Assembly (NCBI RefSeq): GCF_000285275.1
Contig: NZ_CADO01000010.1
Coordinates: forward strand, 1-43,282
DNA length: 43,282 nucleotides
DNA from: Acetobacter pasteurianus subsp. pasteurianus LMG 1262 = NBRC 106471
GTDB lineage: Bacteria; Pseudomonadota; Alphaproteobacteria; Acetobacterales; Acetobacteraceae
Direction: 5' to 3'
Under the pieces are notes generated by a model that was not told the DNA's origin, made no database searches, and worked only from the letters and a program-made list of their open reading frames with translations. Position numbers and translations under genes: made by a program. Each line of letters opens with the position of its first letter. Positions within the stretch are counted from its first letter, which is position 1. Positions 8,454 through 18,300 of this stretch are shown piece by piece.

Positions 8454-8750
8454 AAATCCTCTCCAAATTGTGCTCTTGTTAAAGGAAGATTATTTGCCTT
8501 TTGTCAAGAAAGAGTAAGTGGCGCACAAATACCCCGCGCACACAGAGGGCTGAAGAAAGGCACATGCCAAAGATCAGCAGGGCTGTTCTGTTGTGGGGGC
8601 AGGTATAGCTGCTCCTATCTCAACTCTCTCGCTTTTGTGGGGGAAGGGGCGTAACCCCATAAAAGACCTGCATGAAGCTTTTGTCAGCTTCCGGCGTTAT
8701 CTAAGCCGCACGCGGGTTGGACTGTTATTCCTGCAAAGAGGAAACAAACC
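8454..8750. other. 297-bp divergent intergenic region
   Basis: It separates the minus-strand iron-uptake run from the plus-strand 100-aa gene. It holds the candidate minus-strand promoter at 8478-8507 and, nearer the plus gene, short G-rich and hairpin-prone stretches (for example GGGGCGTAACCCC near 8646). No recognised RNA or further open frame. Confidence 0.5.
8478..8507 (-). promoter_or_regulatory. Candidate sigma-70 promoter for the DUF2946/siderophore operon
   Basis: On the minus strand a perfect -35 TTGACA (complement of 8502-8507) is followed after 18 nt by TTTAAC (complement of 8478-8483), about 25 bp before the TTG start. The AT-rich spacer may hold a repressor site, but no iron box is convincing. 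Confidence 0.45.
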
Positions 8751-9053
8751 ATGTCAGCTTACAGCATTTTACGTACCGCTATTGAACAGAAAAAAGCCGT
8801 AGCTTTTACGCTTCATGATAAACCGCAGGTCGGCTCTCCGCACGCTCTGGGCAAAGGAGATGGCGTAGAAAAGGTGCTGATGTATCGTGGTGTGGATGCG
8901 CATGAAAAGCGTGTGCCAGCGCAGGGGCAGTGGGATTGCATTGCTGTATCTGAGTTAAGCGATGTGAAGCTGCTTGCAGACGAGCCATTCCACCAAGGTC
9001 ACCCGGATGCCACACAGCGCGCTGGCATTCGTGAAATAGATATTGAACTCTGA
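8751..9053 (+). CDS. Small uncharacterised protein, possibly a stand-alone WYL-like domain
   Basis: 100-aa soluble protein with a strong ribosome binding site (AGAGGAAA) before ATG 8751. The layout resembles a minimal WYL domain: an N-terminal helix LRTAIEQKK, a strand AVAFTLHDKP, then a GSPHALG turn, a strand VLMYRG, a Trp in QGQWDCIAVSEL, and an F preceding the acidic end. The central W-Y-L motif itself is not present, so the resemblance is weak. There is no signal peptide or helix-turn-helix. It is monocistronic and faces thiD tail to tail across a strong hairpin. I do not recognise the gene; the call rests on a clean start, stop and terminator. Confidence 0.72.
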   Translation: MSAYSILRTAIEQKKAVAFTLHDKPQVGSPHALGKGDGVEKVLMYRGVDAHEKRVPAQGQWDCIAVSELSDVKLLADEPFHQGHPDATQRAGIREIDIEL

Positions 9054-9063
9054 TATATCCCTG

Positions 9064-9096
9064 TTTATCGGCATCACGCTATGTGATGCCGATAAA
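9064..9096. terminator. Bidirectional hairpin terminator
   Basis: A perfect 14-bp stem (TTTATCGGCATCAC / GTGATGCCGATAAA) with a 5-nt loop, between the convergent 100-aa gene and thiD. The A/T ends of the stem give short U-runs in both directions. Confidence 0.8.
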
Positions 9097-9104
9097 ACCG
9101 TACA

Positions 9105-9905
9105 TTATGTCCAAAGGTGATGGAAATGATGCAGCGGGCCGTGGCCATGCCCGACATCAAGCGTATCACTCGCAGCAAGAGCGCCATGTAGATACACTTT
9201 TGCCTCACGCACGCTATCTTCCACCGATTTGGAAGGTAGTAGCGCCGCTATGGCAGCAGAGAGTGTGCAGCCGGTACCGTGGTCATTACGTGTGTGGATA
9301 CGGGGCGCTGCAAACTCAATAATTTCATCCGGTCCATAAAGCAGATCAACACTCTGGGTTGATCCTTCAAGGTGGCCACCTTTGAGCAAAACCCATTCCG
9401 AGCCCAGCTTGGCCAATTCTTTTACCCGTAAGCGCATTTCATCCAGCGTCCATACGGGGTTGGCATTCAGCAAAACACCAGCTTCTGGCAGGTTGGGGGT
9501 AATAAGCGTTGCAAGCGGCACCAGAAGGTCTCTGATAGTGCTGACAGCATTGCTTTCCAGAAGATGGTCTCCACTTTTGGCCACCATAACCGGATCAAGC
9601 ACAATATTTTTTGCACCATGATGATGCAGCCGTTCTGCAATAACCTTGGCAATGCCGATATTGGGCACCATCCCAATTTTAACGGCATCTACCCGCACAT
9701 CATCAAACACACTGTCAATCTGCTCGCCTACAAATTGCGGGTCTAGCGCCACAAAGGACCGCACGCCTTGGGTGTTCTGGGCCACCACGGCCGTAATGGC
9801 GGCCATGCCATAAGCCCCCATGGCCGAAAATGCTTTAATATCGGCATGAATTCCTGCACCACCTGTGGGATCGGTGCCGGCAATACTCAAAACATTGGCG
9901 ATCAT
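9105..9905 (-). CDS. thiD: Hydroxymethylpyrimidine/phosphomethylpyrimidine kinase
   Basis: ThiD phosphorylates HMP and HMP-phosphate to HMP-pyrophosphate for thiamine synthesis in the cytoplasm. At 266 aa it has the ribokinase-fold signature SIAGTDPTGGAGIHADIKAF near the N-terminus and the anion-hole/catalytic motif NDHGTGCTLSAAI near the C-terminus. ATG 9905 gives the family's normal beginning (MIANVLSIAGT). The frame extends to ATG 9935, and a TTG at 9929 has GGGAG eight nt upstream, so the true start may be up to 10 codons earlier. A TPP riboswitch lies immediately upstream on the same strand, indicating repression by thiamine pyrophosphate. No other thiamine genes are in the window, so it appears to be a solitary thiD. 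Confidence 0.95.
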   Translation of the reverse strand: MIANVLSIAGTDPTGGAGIHADIKAFSAMGAYGMAAITAVVAQNTQGVRSFVALDPQFVGEQIDSVFDDVRVDAVKIGMVPNIGIAKVIAERLHHHGAKNIVLDPVMVAKSGDHLLESNAVSTIRDLLVPLATLITPNLPEAGVLLNANPVWTLDEMRLRVKELAKLGSEWVLLKGGHLEGSTQSVDLLYGPDEIIEFAAPRIHTRNDHGTGCTLSAAIAALLPSKSVEDSVREAKVYLHGALAASDTLDVGHGHGPLHHFHHLWT

Positions 9906-9983
9906 GGTCGGGCAATTCCCTTTCCGCAAGAACATGGCTCCCTGCCGCGCAATTCCAGCAAAAAGGATAGGGTAGTCAAACCT

Positions 9984-10080
9984 GTCCCTTCGCCGGCATA
10001 ACCCGGATCAGGTTCAAAGGGTCATTGCGCTGCCTGTTGGCTCTGCAATATCTCAGCTCCATGTCGGGGCTCCCCTCGGT
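9984..10080 (-). ncRNA. TPP riboswitch (thi box) upstream of thiD
   Basis: Read on the minus strand it contains the conserved thi-box elements in order: a GGGGAGCCCC stem strand, CTGAGA (complement of 10051-10056), GACCC (complement of 10019-10023), GAACCTGATCCGGGT, then ATGCCGGCGAAGGGA. The aptamer ends about 50-80 nt before the candidate thiD starts, with the GGCAGGGAG Shine-Dalgarno-like element between. No obvious U-tract terminator is present, which favours translational control, although this was not folded. Confidence 0.93.
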
Positions 10081-10261
10081 AAGGCCTAACGTATCAGGGC
10101 AAGGCTCTTTATGCACGTCATATTGAAGATAGGTTTGGTAGAATTGCTTTAGCGTTACCACGGCCTGCGCCACATCACACATAAAGTATGTCTGGTAAGG
10201 TGGGGAGGCTTATGCATGGTTACCTTATGAATTTGTAGCGTAATACATTGCAGATGGAAAA

Positions 10262-10804
10262 ATGAATAAATCCGATTTCACCATACGTAAGACGTGCATT
10301 GAAGATGTGCCTGTTCTTGCACTTATTGAGCAATCCGCTGCGCAGATTTTCCGGCAGATCCCTTCATTAAGCTGGATAGCCGATCATACTGTTTTGCCGG
10401 TAGATATACATCTTTCTGCCATAACCGCTGGCACAAGTTGGGTTGCTGTTGATCATAATGGTCAACCTGTCGCTTTTCTCTGTGCGCGAATATACGCACA
10501 GGAGTTTCATATTCTTGAAATGTCCGTTTGTAAGAAAGAGCAGAAGCGGGGAATAGGAACAGCGCTTCTTTACGCGGCATGTAGTTGGGCAAAAGCATAC
10601 CAGCTTAGCGCAGTCACTCTGACGACTTTTCGGGGACTGCCATGGAATGCGCCTTTTTATACGCGTCTTGGGTTTAAAATCCTTCCTGAAAGCTTGATAA
10701 ATCCAAGATTAGCGGCCGTATTACAAGATGAGGTAGAGAGTGGTTTCCCTCCACAAACCCGTTGCGCTATGCAATTGAACCTTAGCCACTTTAATGCAGC
10801 ATAA
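10262..10804 (+). CDS. GNAT-family N-acetyltransferase
   Basis: 180-aa GNAT acyltransferase. Motif A, the acetyl-CoA pyrophosphate loop, is QKRGIGTA at residues 94-101, followed by helix LLYAACSWA. The B-motif region includes WNAPFYTRLGFKILP at about 128-142, with the Tyr typical of the general-acid position. The N-terminus IRKTCIEDVPVLALIEQ is a standard GNAT opening. The substrate cannot be predicted. Start ATG 10262 is preceded by a GATGGA-type weak ribosome binding site. The gene is monocistronic, convergent with the amidohydrolase gene, and ends in an inverted repeat. Confidence 0.9.
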   Translation: MNKSDFTIRKTCIEDVPVLALIEQSAAQIFRQIPSLSWIADHTVLPVDIHLSAITAGTSWVAVDHNGQPVAFLCARIYAQEFHILEMSVCKKEQKRGIGTALLYAACSWAKAYQLSAVTLTTFRGLPWNAPFYTRLGFKILPESLINPRLAAVLQDEVESGFPPQTRCAMQLNLSHFNAA

Positions 10805-10820
10805 CACGACTTAAAGTGGC
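10785..10820. terminator. Inverted repeat spanning the GNAT stop codon
   Basis: GCCACTTTAA and TTAAAGTGGC, a perfect 10-bp stem with a 16-nt loop that includes the TAA stop at 10802-10804. No U-tract; may stabilise the 3' end or terminate weakly. Confidence 0.45.
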
Positions 10821-10909
10821 CACAGTAAGTAGTAATGCCCTCCATAAACCGTAAGGCTCCGACTTTCGCTCTAAACGCTGAAAAGATGGGGAGGTTTTAA
10901 AGTCTGCTT

Positions 10910-12250
10910 TTATTTTTGCAGCACAGGGGGAGAAATGGCTACGCCGTTTTCCCATGTTTCAATAATCTTGTCGGCGTTTTCTATATTGGCGGCAGGGTTT
11001 CCGGTAACCACCAGTACATCTGCCCGTTTACCCGGTGCCAATACGCCCCGATCAGAAAGATTCAGCAAATCTGCAGCGTTCTGGGTGGCGATATGAATGG
11101 TCTCCAAAGGTGTCAGACCCGCCTGTACTATAAGGGCCAGTTCCCGATGTTCTGCCACGCCGGGCACCCGTAAAGGGGTAGCGCCGCTATCTGTGCCAAA
11201 GCCTATTTTTACACCAGCATCATGCAATGTTTTTAGGTTTTGCAGGTTCATCTCTAAAGAGGAGCGGGCGAAATCAGCCTGTTTGCCTGCTTTGTGCTGT
11301 GCCTGCCATGCGGGATCATTAATCTGTTTCAGTAAGGGGCCAGAAAGCCCTGCTATTGCAAAGGAAGTTTGCGTCCACGGCGCGCGATCAGCCCATGCTG
11401 TTGTAGCTTCATCCAGCTGAAGGGTGGCAATATACCAGATACCGCGGGATTTCAGTGCCGCAACCAGCTCTGGCGTAACGGGTTTATCCCGCACACCATG
11501 AGCAAGAATATCCACTCCGGCAGCCACAACATGCTGAGCATCTTCCAAATCATGAATATGCGCTGCCACACGTAATTTGCGTTTGTGGGATTCCTCTACA
11601 ACGGCAGCAATAATATCCGGGCTCATTTTAACGGGCAGCGTGCCATCAAAATCATCAACCCAAATTTTAACCAGATCAGTGCCTTCATCTGCCATTGTAT
11701 CCACGGCTTCTCGGGCTTCATTGGCTGTTTTGGGGCGGAAAAGCTGGTTAGGTGCAACATTTACAGGCGGCGCACCATTGGGAACGCCAATGCCTTGATC
11801 AACTCCGAACAGATCAGCCGGTGTTTTTCCTGCATGTGCCTCCTTCCGGAGCGGATCAAACACATCTGGCACGTTATTGCCCAACGCCGTAACAGTGGTG
11901 ACACCGTAACGTCGATACTGCCCAAGTGCCGCCATGATATTGGCGCGTGTATAAAACTGGGAACCCGTGGTCACACCCTCATATTGCCCAACATGGCTGT
12001 GATCGGAAATAATGCCGGGTAGGGCAGTATCTCCTGAACGATCCAGCACTTTGGCATCTTTGGGTATGTCCACATCCTTGCCAACTGCAAGAATATGATC
12101 TCCCTGCATCACAAGCGTTGCATCTTCTATAGGGGGTGCTCCGGTGCCATCCACAATACGCACATGCGTGAGTGCAACGGGAGGGGCAGAGGCTGCAAGC
12201 GCCTGAGTTGTCATGAACAAAGCAGTTGTGATGAAAAACATACGGCGCAT
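10910..12250 (-). CDS. Exported amidohydrolase-superfamily metal-dependent hydrolase
   Basis: 446-aa amidohydrolase with a signal peptide (residues 1-20, ending TQALAA), so probably periplasmic. The binuclear metal site can be placed: His84 and His86 in SDHSH, the candidate carbamylated Lys195 in DLVKIWVDD, His231/His233 in AAHIHD, His251 in LAHGVRD and Asp354 in GFGTDSG. This is the imidazolonepropionase/prolidase-like branch of dipeptidases and related enzymes; substrate unknown. ATG 12250 has a good GGGGA ribosome binding site five nt upstream. It lies 65 bp after the giant glucan synthase on the same strand, so read-through is possible, but no functional link is known. Confidence 0.9.
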   Translation of the reverse strand: MRRMFFITTALFMTTQALAASAPPVALTHVRIVDGTGAPPIEDATLVMQGDHILAVGKDVDIPKDAKVLDRSGDTALPGIISDHSHVGQYEGVTTGSQFYTRANIMAALGQYRRYGVTTVTALGNNVPDVFDPLRKEAHAGKTPADLFGVDQGIGVPNGAPPVNVAPNQLFRPKTANEAREAVDTMADEGTDLVKIWVDDFDGTLPVKMSPDIIAAVVEESHKRKLRVAAHIHDLEDAQHVVAAGVDILAHGVRDKPVTPELVAALKSRGIWYIATLQLDEATTAWADRAPWTQTSFAIAGLSGPLLKQINDPAWQAQHKAGKQADFARSSLEMNLQNLKTLHDAGVKIGFGTDSGATPLRVPGVAEHRELALIVQAGLTPLETIHIATQNAADLLNLSDRGVLAPGKRADVLVVTGNPAANIENADKIIETWENGVAISPPVLQK

Positions 12251-12315
12251 ATTGATCCCCCTAATAGCGGCATGAACGGGAAGAAACTGGTATTCGTTCT
12301 ATGTTTAGCAGATAT

Positions 12316-15300
12316 TCATGAGCCAAGGATCACTTCTACTTTATGTAAAAGCCCATCATCTTGCATGTTCACTTCATGCATCATGTAACTTTGCACGCCA
12401 TCTACGGTAATCTTTCTGACACCACGGCAAACATGATCCGGGTTTTTCACCAGAATACTGTAACGCGCTGTTTTCCATTGCAATGTTACCTCAAATTCCG
12501 GCCAATGCTGTGGAATGCATGGGTCTATCAAAAGCTTGTCAGCATGGATGCGCACGCCAAGAATGGTTTCAGTGCCCACCCGTTGCATCCAACCGGCAGA
12601 CCCAGTGTACCAAGACCACCCACCACGCCCAACATGCGGGGCTTCGGAATACACATCGGCGGCAATAACGTAGGGTTCCAGCTTGTAACGGGCCGCCTGT
12701 TCCGGTGTCTGGCTATGAGTAATGGGGTTGAGCATATGGAACAACGTTTGGGCCAGATTACCATCACCCAAGGCCGCTATGGCCATAACCGTCCATAAAG
12801 CTGCGTGGGTGTACTGTCCGCCATTTTCACGTATGCCGGGTGGGTATCCGCGGATATAGCCGGGGTCTGGCATGGCTTTATCAAATGGTGGCGTAAGCAC
12901 CAGAATAAGCCCATCCTGCTGCCGCACTAACCGATGGATAGCAGAGCGCATGGCATGGTTGGCCCGTTCCGGCATGGCTGCCCCAGACAGTACAGACCAT
13001 GATTGGGAAATGGCATCTATCTGACATTCCGGCATGGTGTGGGAGCCAAGAGGCGTGCCATCATCAAAATACGCCCGCAGGTACCAATCTCCATCCCATG
13101 TATGTTCCAGCGCTTTGGCCAGTTTGCGGGTATGCTGTTGCCATTTATCTGCCCGCATATCTTCATTACGGGCACGAGCGATGGGGATAAATATCTCCAG
13201 CGTGGTGTAGAGGAACCAACCAAGCCACACGCTTTCTCCACGGCCCTGTTCCCCCACACGGTTCATGCCGTCGTTCCAGTCCCCCGTACCCATAAGGGGA
13301 AGGCCATGCACACCTACGGCAAGGCTCCGATCAAGCGCGCGGCCACAATGCTCGAAAAGCGTCGCACTCTCTTCCGAGTGTGCGGGAACCATGAAGCTAT
13401 CGTGCTCGGTTATGGGCAGCGGAGGGGCTTCCAGAAAACCGATATTTTCATCCAGAACAGCAAGGTCACCCGTTGTGGTGACATAGTGTGCCACAGTGTA
13501 ACCAAGCCATGTGCAGTCATCCGAAATATGGGTACGCACGCCTGCGCCAGTTTGAGGCAGCCACCAATGCTGCACATCACCTTCCACAAACTGGCGGGAA
13601 GCCGCGCGAACAAGATGCTCCCGCACCAAAGTGGGGCAGGAGGCTGCAAGGGCCATGCCATCCTGCAACTGATCCCTGAACCCATAAGCCCCACTGGCCT
13701 GATAAAAACCTGCACGGGCACGCACACGGCTGGAAAGTGTTTGGTACAACAGCCAGCCATTCAGCATGATGTCCATGCTGCGATCTGGTGTTTTAACCTG
13801 AATGGACCCACAAATATGCTGCCATTGCTGTTTGACCTCGTCCAGAACGGTATCCAGATCAATCGTCCGGTAATGGGCAATCATCTGCCTGGCTTCAGCC
13901 TCGTTTTCTGCTTCCCCTAGCAGGAAAACAATTTCCACACGTCCATCTGCTGGCAGGGTAACTATGGTTTGCAAAACACCGCATGGATCAAGCCCGGCAC
14001 CGGTGCTTCCTTGCACAGTATCTGCCAAGGTAAGGGCATACGGGCTATCCAGTGTGCCATTTCTACCTACAAAGGAGGTGCGATCTCCCGAACTGGCTGT
14101 GACGTAACCGCCAATATCGGCAAAGGCAACACGGCCACCGTAAACGGCACTCCACCGATTGTGGGCAAATAGCGCCCCTGTGGCATCATCTATTTCCGTT
14201 GTAATGAAAGACGCTGTTTTGGCGCGGGCCGTGCCAAGCACCCATTCAACATATCCGGTAAGAGAAAGTGTGCGAGCTTGGCCAGAAAGATTATGCAGTT
14301 GCAGACGGGAAATCTTGATGGGGTCTTTTACCGGCGTATATTGCAACAACGTGCTGCCTATGCCGTGCGCAATACGATCATATTGCGTATAGCCGTGCCC
14401 GTGGCGGCTAACGTAGGTTGCATCAACATCGCGGCGAATAGCTGCTGTGGGGCTCCATAATACCTTTGTATCTTCATCCCGCAGGTAGAAAATTTCGCCC
14501 GGCTGATTGCTGACAGGATCATTCGACCACGGGGTTATCTGGTGTTCACGGCTATTTAGTGCCCATGTGTAGCCGCTTCCTTCGGCAGAAGCCTGAAAAC
14601 CCGCAGTATCATTGGCAATCACGTTAATCCATGGGGCCGGGGTTGTGTGGCCGGGTGGCAGCACAACCACATATTCCTGTCCGTTATGAGCAAACCCACC
14701 ATGCCCATTAAAAAATTCAAGTTCGGGAATATCAGGCACCTTGAAGACACTGGGCGCGAACACATGCGGCGTTTGAAACAGAACAGATTTTGGGGCCATT
14801 GCCACATCGGCCTGATCAAGCTGTTCTGCCAAACCCTTATCTGCCGTAAGAACAACGCGGGCTGCCGCCAGTAACAGGTTCTTAACTGGAGCGGATATCA
14901 GATCAGCCCGTAAAATGCAGATAGAGCCAGCCACGGTTGCCATTTTGGGCATAGAGCGAACAAGGTTTTCAAGAGTGTTCTGTAAATCCTGTAGATAGGA
15001 CGATGGATGTTCATTTATCAGCACCAGATCTACAGCAACCTGCTTGAGCCGCAAGTATTCATGCGCCAGCAGAACCTGCCGGACAATATCAGTATCTGGC
15101 GTATCCTTTACGCGCAAAACAACCAAAGGCAGATCACCAGAAATACCTTGTTCCCATAGCGTTGGCTGGGCAGCCATACCTTGCATGATAACTGCGGATG
15201 GTGCCCGTAAAGCCGCATTGGCAAACAGAATATGGCCAGCCAAACGCTGGAACAGATCGGCTTCTGCCGGAGTAATATCAAAATGCCGGAACTGAATTTG

Positions 15301-18300
15301 CGCCTGTGTCCAAGCCAGTGTGCGTGCACGGTCCAGTGCTGTATCATCCTGATGCACTTCAATCAGCCGTTCCAACTCCTGACGGGATGAAGCAACCATT
15401 GTCCAGAACGTGATCCGCGCTGTAGCTCCGGGTTTGATGCTGACGCGGCTGCGCATGGCAAAGCAGGGGTCCAGCACTGTGCCTGTTTGCCCAGAAAGTT
15501 GTGTTTTGCCCGCCAGTGCTGCGGGAGACCGGGCTGTATGGCCGCGCCCAATAAACTGCGCACGGTTTGTTTCCACCATAATGGGGGTGGAACACACAGC
15601 CACATGTGCCGCCCAGATTTCAGGCTCATTAGGGGTGCGCCGCCTGCGGGTTGCTATAAGGGCTTTGGCTTCTGGCAGGTAATCTGTTTCTACAAACAGT
15701 TTGGTAAAAGCCGGATGCGCAAGATCTGAATCTGGTGCCAGTAAAGCCAGTTCTGCATAAGATGTAATATCTATTTCAACACTATCATAGCCACCATTAA
15801 AAACGCTCAGGTAGCGTACATCGGCATCATCCTCCGCAGAAACCATGACTTCGACCGTTGTGGTCAGAGAGCCATCACGGCGAGTGAACTCTGCGCGATC
15901 TTCATGGAAAACACTTACGTAATCATCCGGTTCTTCCCCACAGGGTTGGATGCCGGCAGACCAGACTTTCCCGGTCTTTACGTTTTTCAGGTAAAGATAT
16001 GATCCAAAATTATCCAGCGTTGGATCTTCCCGCCAGCGTGTAACAGCCAATCCCTGCCACATGGTATAGCCAGAACCCGCAGACGTGAGCATAACTGTAT
16101 AACGGCCATTGGAAAGAAGGTGCGTAACAGGAGCGGGCGTGTAATCCGTACCGTAGTAGCGGCCAGATGTCGCTTGCGGCAACTCCGAGCGCGGGAGAGG
16201 GTATTCTTCTATTGGCAGAGGATGGGCTACCGCACCTGTGCGGGGTGCGCGTTCCTGCAACAGCAATTCGGCCGAGGCAATCACCGGGTCATCATGAAAG
16301 CGTTTCCTCATGATGCCATCCAGAACGGCGTCTGCCACGGAAAGAATGGACATGCCCTGATGGTGCGCCATGTAAGCCTGCACAATGGCCATTTTCTGCC
16401 CATCCGGCACGCGTTCTGGGGTGTAATCCAGAGCTTCGTAAAAACCGTATCGACCGTGTGCGCCTGTTTTTTCCAGAACAGACAAATTGGCCACAGCTTT
16501 TTGCGGATCAACCATAGAGGCCAGCAAGGTGGCATAGGGCGCCACCACTCTATCCTGCCCAAGGCCACGCTTTAACCCCAACCCCGGAATGCCAAAGTTA
16601 GAGTATTGGTAAGTGTAATCTACATCCCGCACATTATAGGCTGATTCCGAAATCCCCCATGGAATATTGTGAGATTGCCCATAAGCAATCTGGCGCTGCA
16701 CAATAAGCGCGTTGGTTTGCTGGAGCAGGCTGCCTATAGGCGCACGCATCACCAGAGAAGGCATAAGATATTCAAACATTGAGCCAGACCACGATACCAG
16801 TGCGGCGCCACTGCCAGCAGAGGTGAGGGCACGCCCCAGGCGGAACCAGTCCCGCGCGGGAATGTCTCCTTTTGCGATGGCAAAAAAGACCGCCAACCGG
16901 GATTCAGAGGCTAGCAAATCATAACAATTACTATCTGGGGTATCTTCGGTAACAACAAACCCGATAGAGAGAAGTTTGCGTGCAGGATCTCGCAAAAAGG
17001 CAAAATCCATGCCGTATGCAAGCATGGTCGCTTTGGTTTGTAGTGCTTTCAGCCGGTCTTCAAAGGTTGCGCTTTGTGCATGATCCAAATCACGCAGATG
17101 GCTTTCAATCGCCTTTAATGGCGCCAGAGACCAGAAAAGCGGGTCTGACACCGCCTGTTCTTCTGCTCCATTGGTTTCTGCATAAAGATGAACTGCGTGC
17201 TCTGCTATGGTTTGCGCCTGTTTCTGTAACAACAGCAGACTGGCCTCGGTTTTTATTTCAGAAGCACCCAGAACAGAGGTTTTTAACCGCGCGAGTGATC
17301 GGATCAAAACTTTTTGCTGTTTTGTATTCTGCAACCGTTCACCATTACGGAAAGTAAGATCTGTAATGGCAAGGGTAATGGCATCTGCTATACCCTCACG
17401 CCACATAGACGGTTGGGCAGTATTTTTAATCCACTCCCGGCAAGCGCGTGCCAGAGCAACAAGGTGGCCCGCAAAATTACCGCTATCTACGGTGGAAACA
17501 TATAAAGGCGCTAGCGGCTCCAAATCAGCCGTGCTGTACCAGTTATATAAATGCCCTTTATATTTTTCCAATTCATCTAGTGTTTTAAAAGTGTTTTCAA
17601 GCCGTTCTATTGTATCAGCCAGACCATTCCAGCCAAAATCATAGGCACTGACCGTGCATAAAAGATAAAGCCCTATATTGGTGGGAGATGTACGTCTGGC
17701 GATAACGGGAGAGGGCACTTCCTGAAAATTGTCTGGCGGAAGCATGTGATCATCCGCGGTGACAAATTCTTCAAAAAAGCGCCACGTATTGCGGGCAGTC
17801 AGACGCAAAGTGCGAATATCTGTGCGGGAAGGACGGGATTGAGCCGTTAAAACTGCAACCCGGCTTGTCCATAACCCAATAGCAGGAGAAAACGCCCATA
17901 GAACAGCCAGTGGGCCAATAAAAATCAGGTTTCCCACATCCTGCATGGTCACCTGTATGACAAGAATGACCGCAATAAGTGGGGCAGAAAGCATTTTCAG
18001 GTAATATTGCAGCAAACCAGACTGCAAAAGATCTGCCGTTTGCGCCGCAGGCACCCACTGCAACAAATATCGCCGTGTTACAAAAACTCGCCCAAGAGTG
18101 CGAATAATTGCATCACCCAATAGGCAGGCCTGATGCACTAGAAATGTAATGTTAAGCGCCGTCATGACAACGGCATTGGAAATGGATGCCCCCAACACAT
18201 TAAAATAGCTGCGAAAACTAATCCATTCCCGGCGTGGCGCAATATCGGGAATGACAGGCAGAAAAGCGGGCAGAGCCATAATCAGAAGGATAAACAGTGT

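Noticed and set aside
8485..8500. Possible Fur box upstream of the DUF2946/siderophore operon
   Set aside because: The AT-rich stretch GGCAAATAATCTTCC resembles alphaproteobacterial iron boxes only in one half; not symmetrical enough to call.
13003..13920. 305-codon plus-strand open frame
   Set aside because: It lies entirely antisense to the GH94-like part of ndvB, has no recognisable motif or ribosome binding site, and is a by-product of codon bias on the coding strand.
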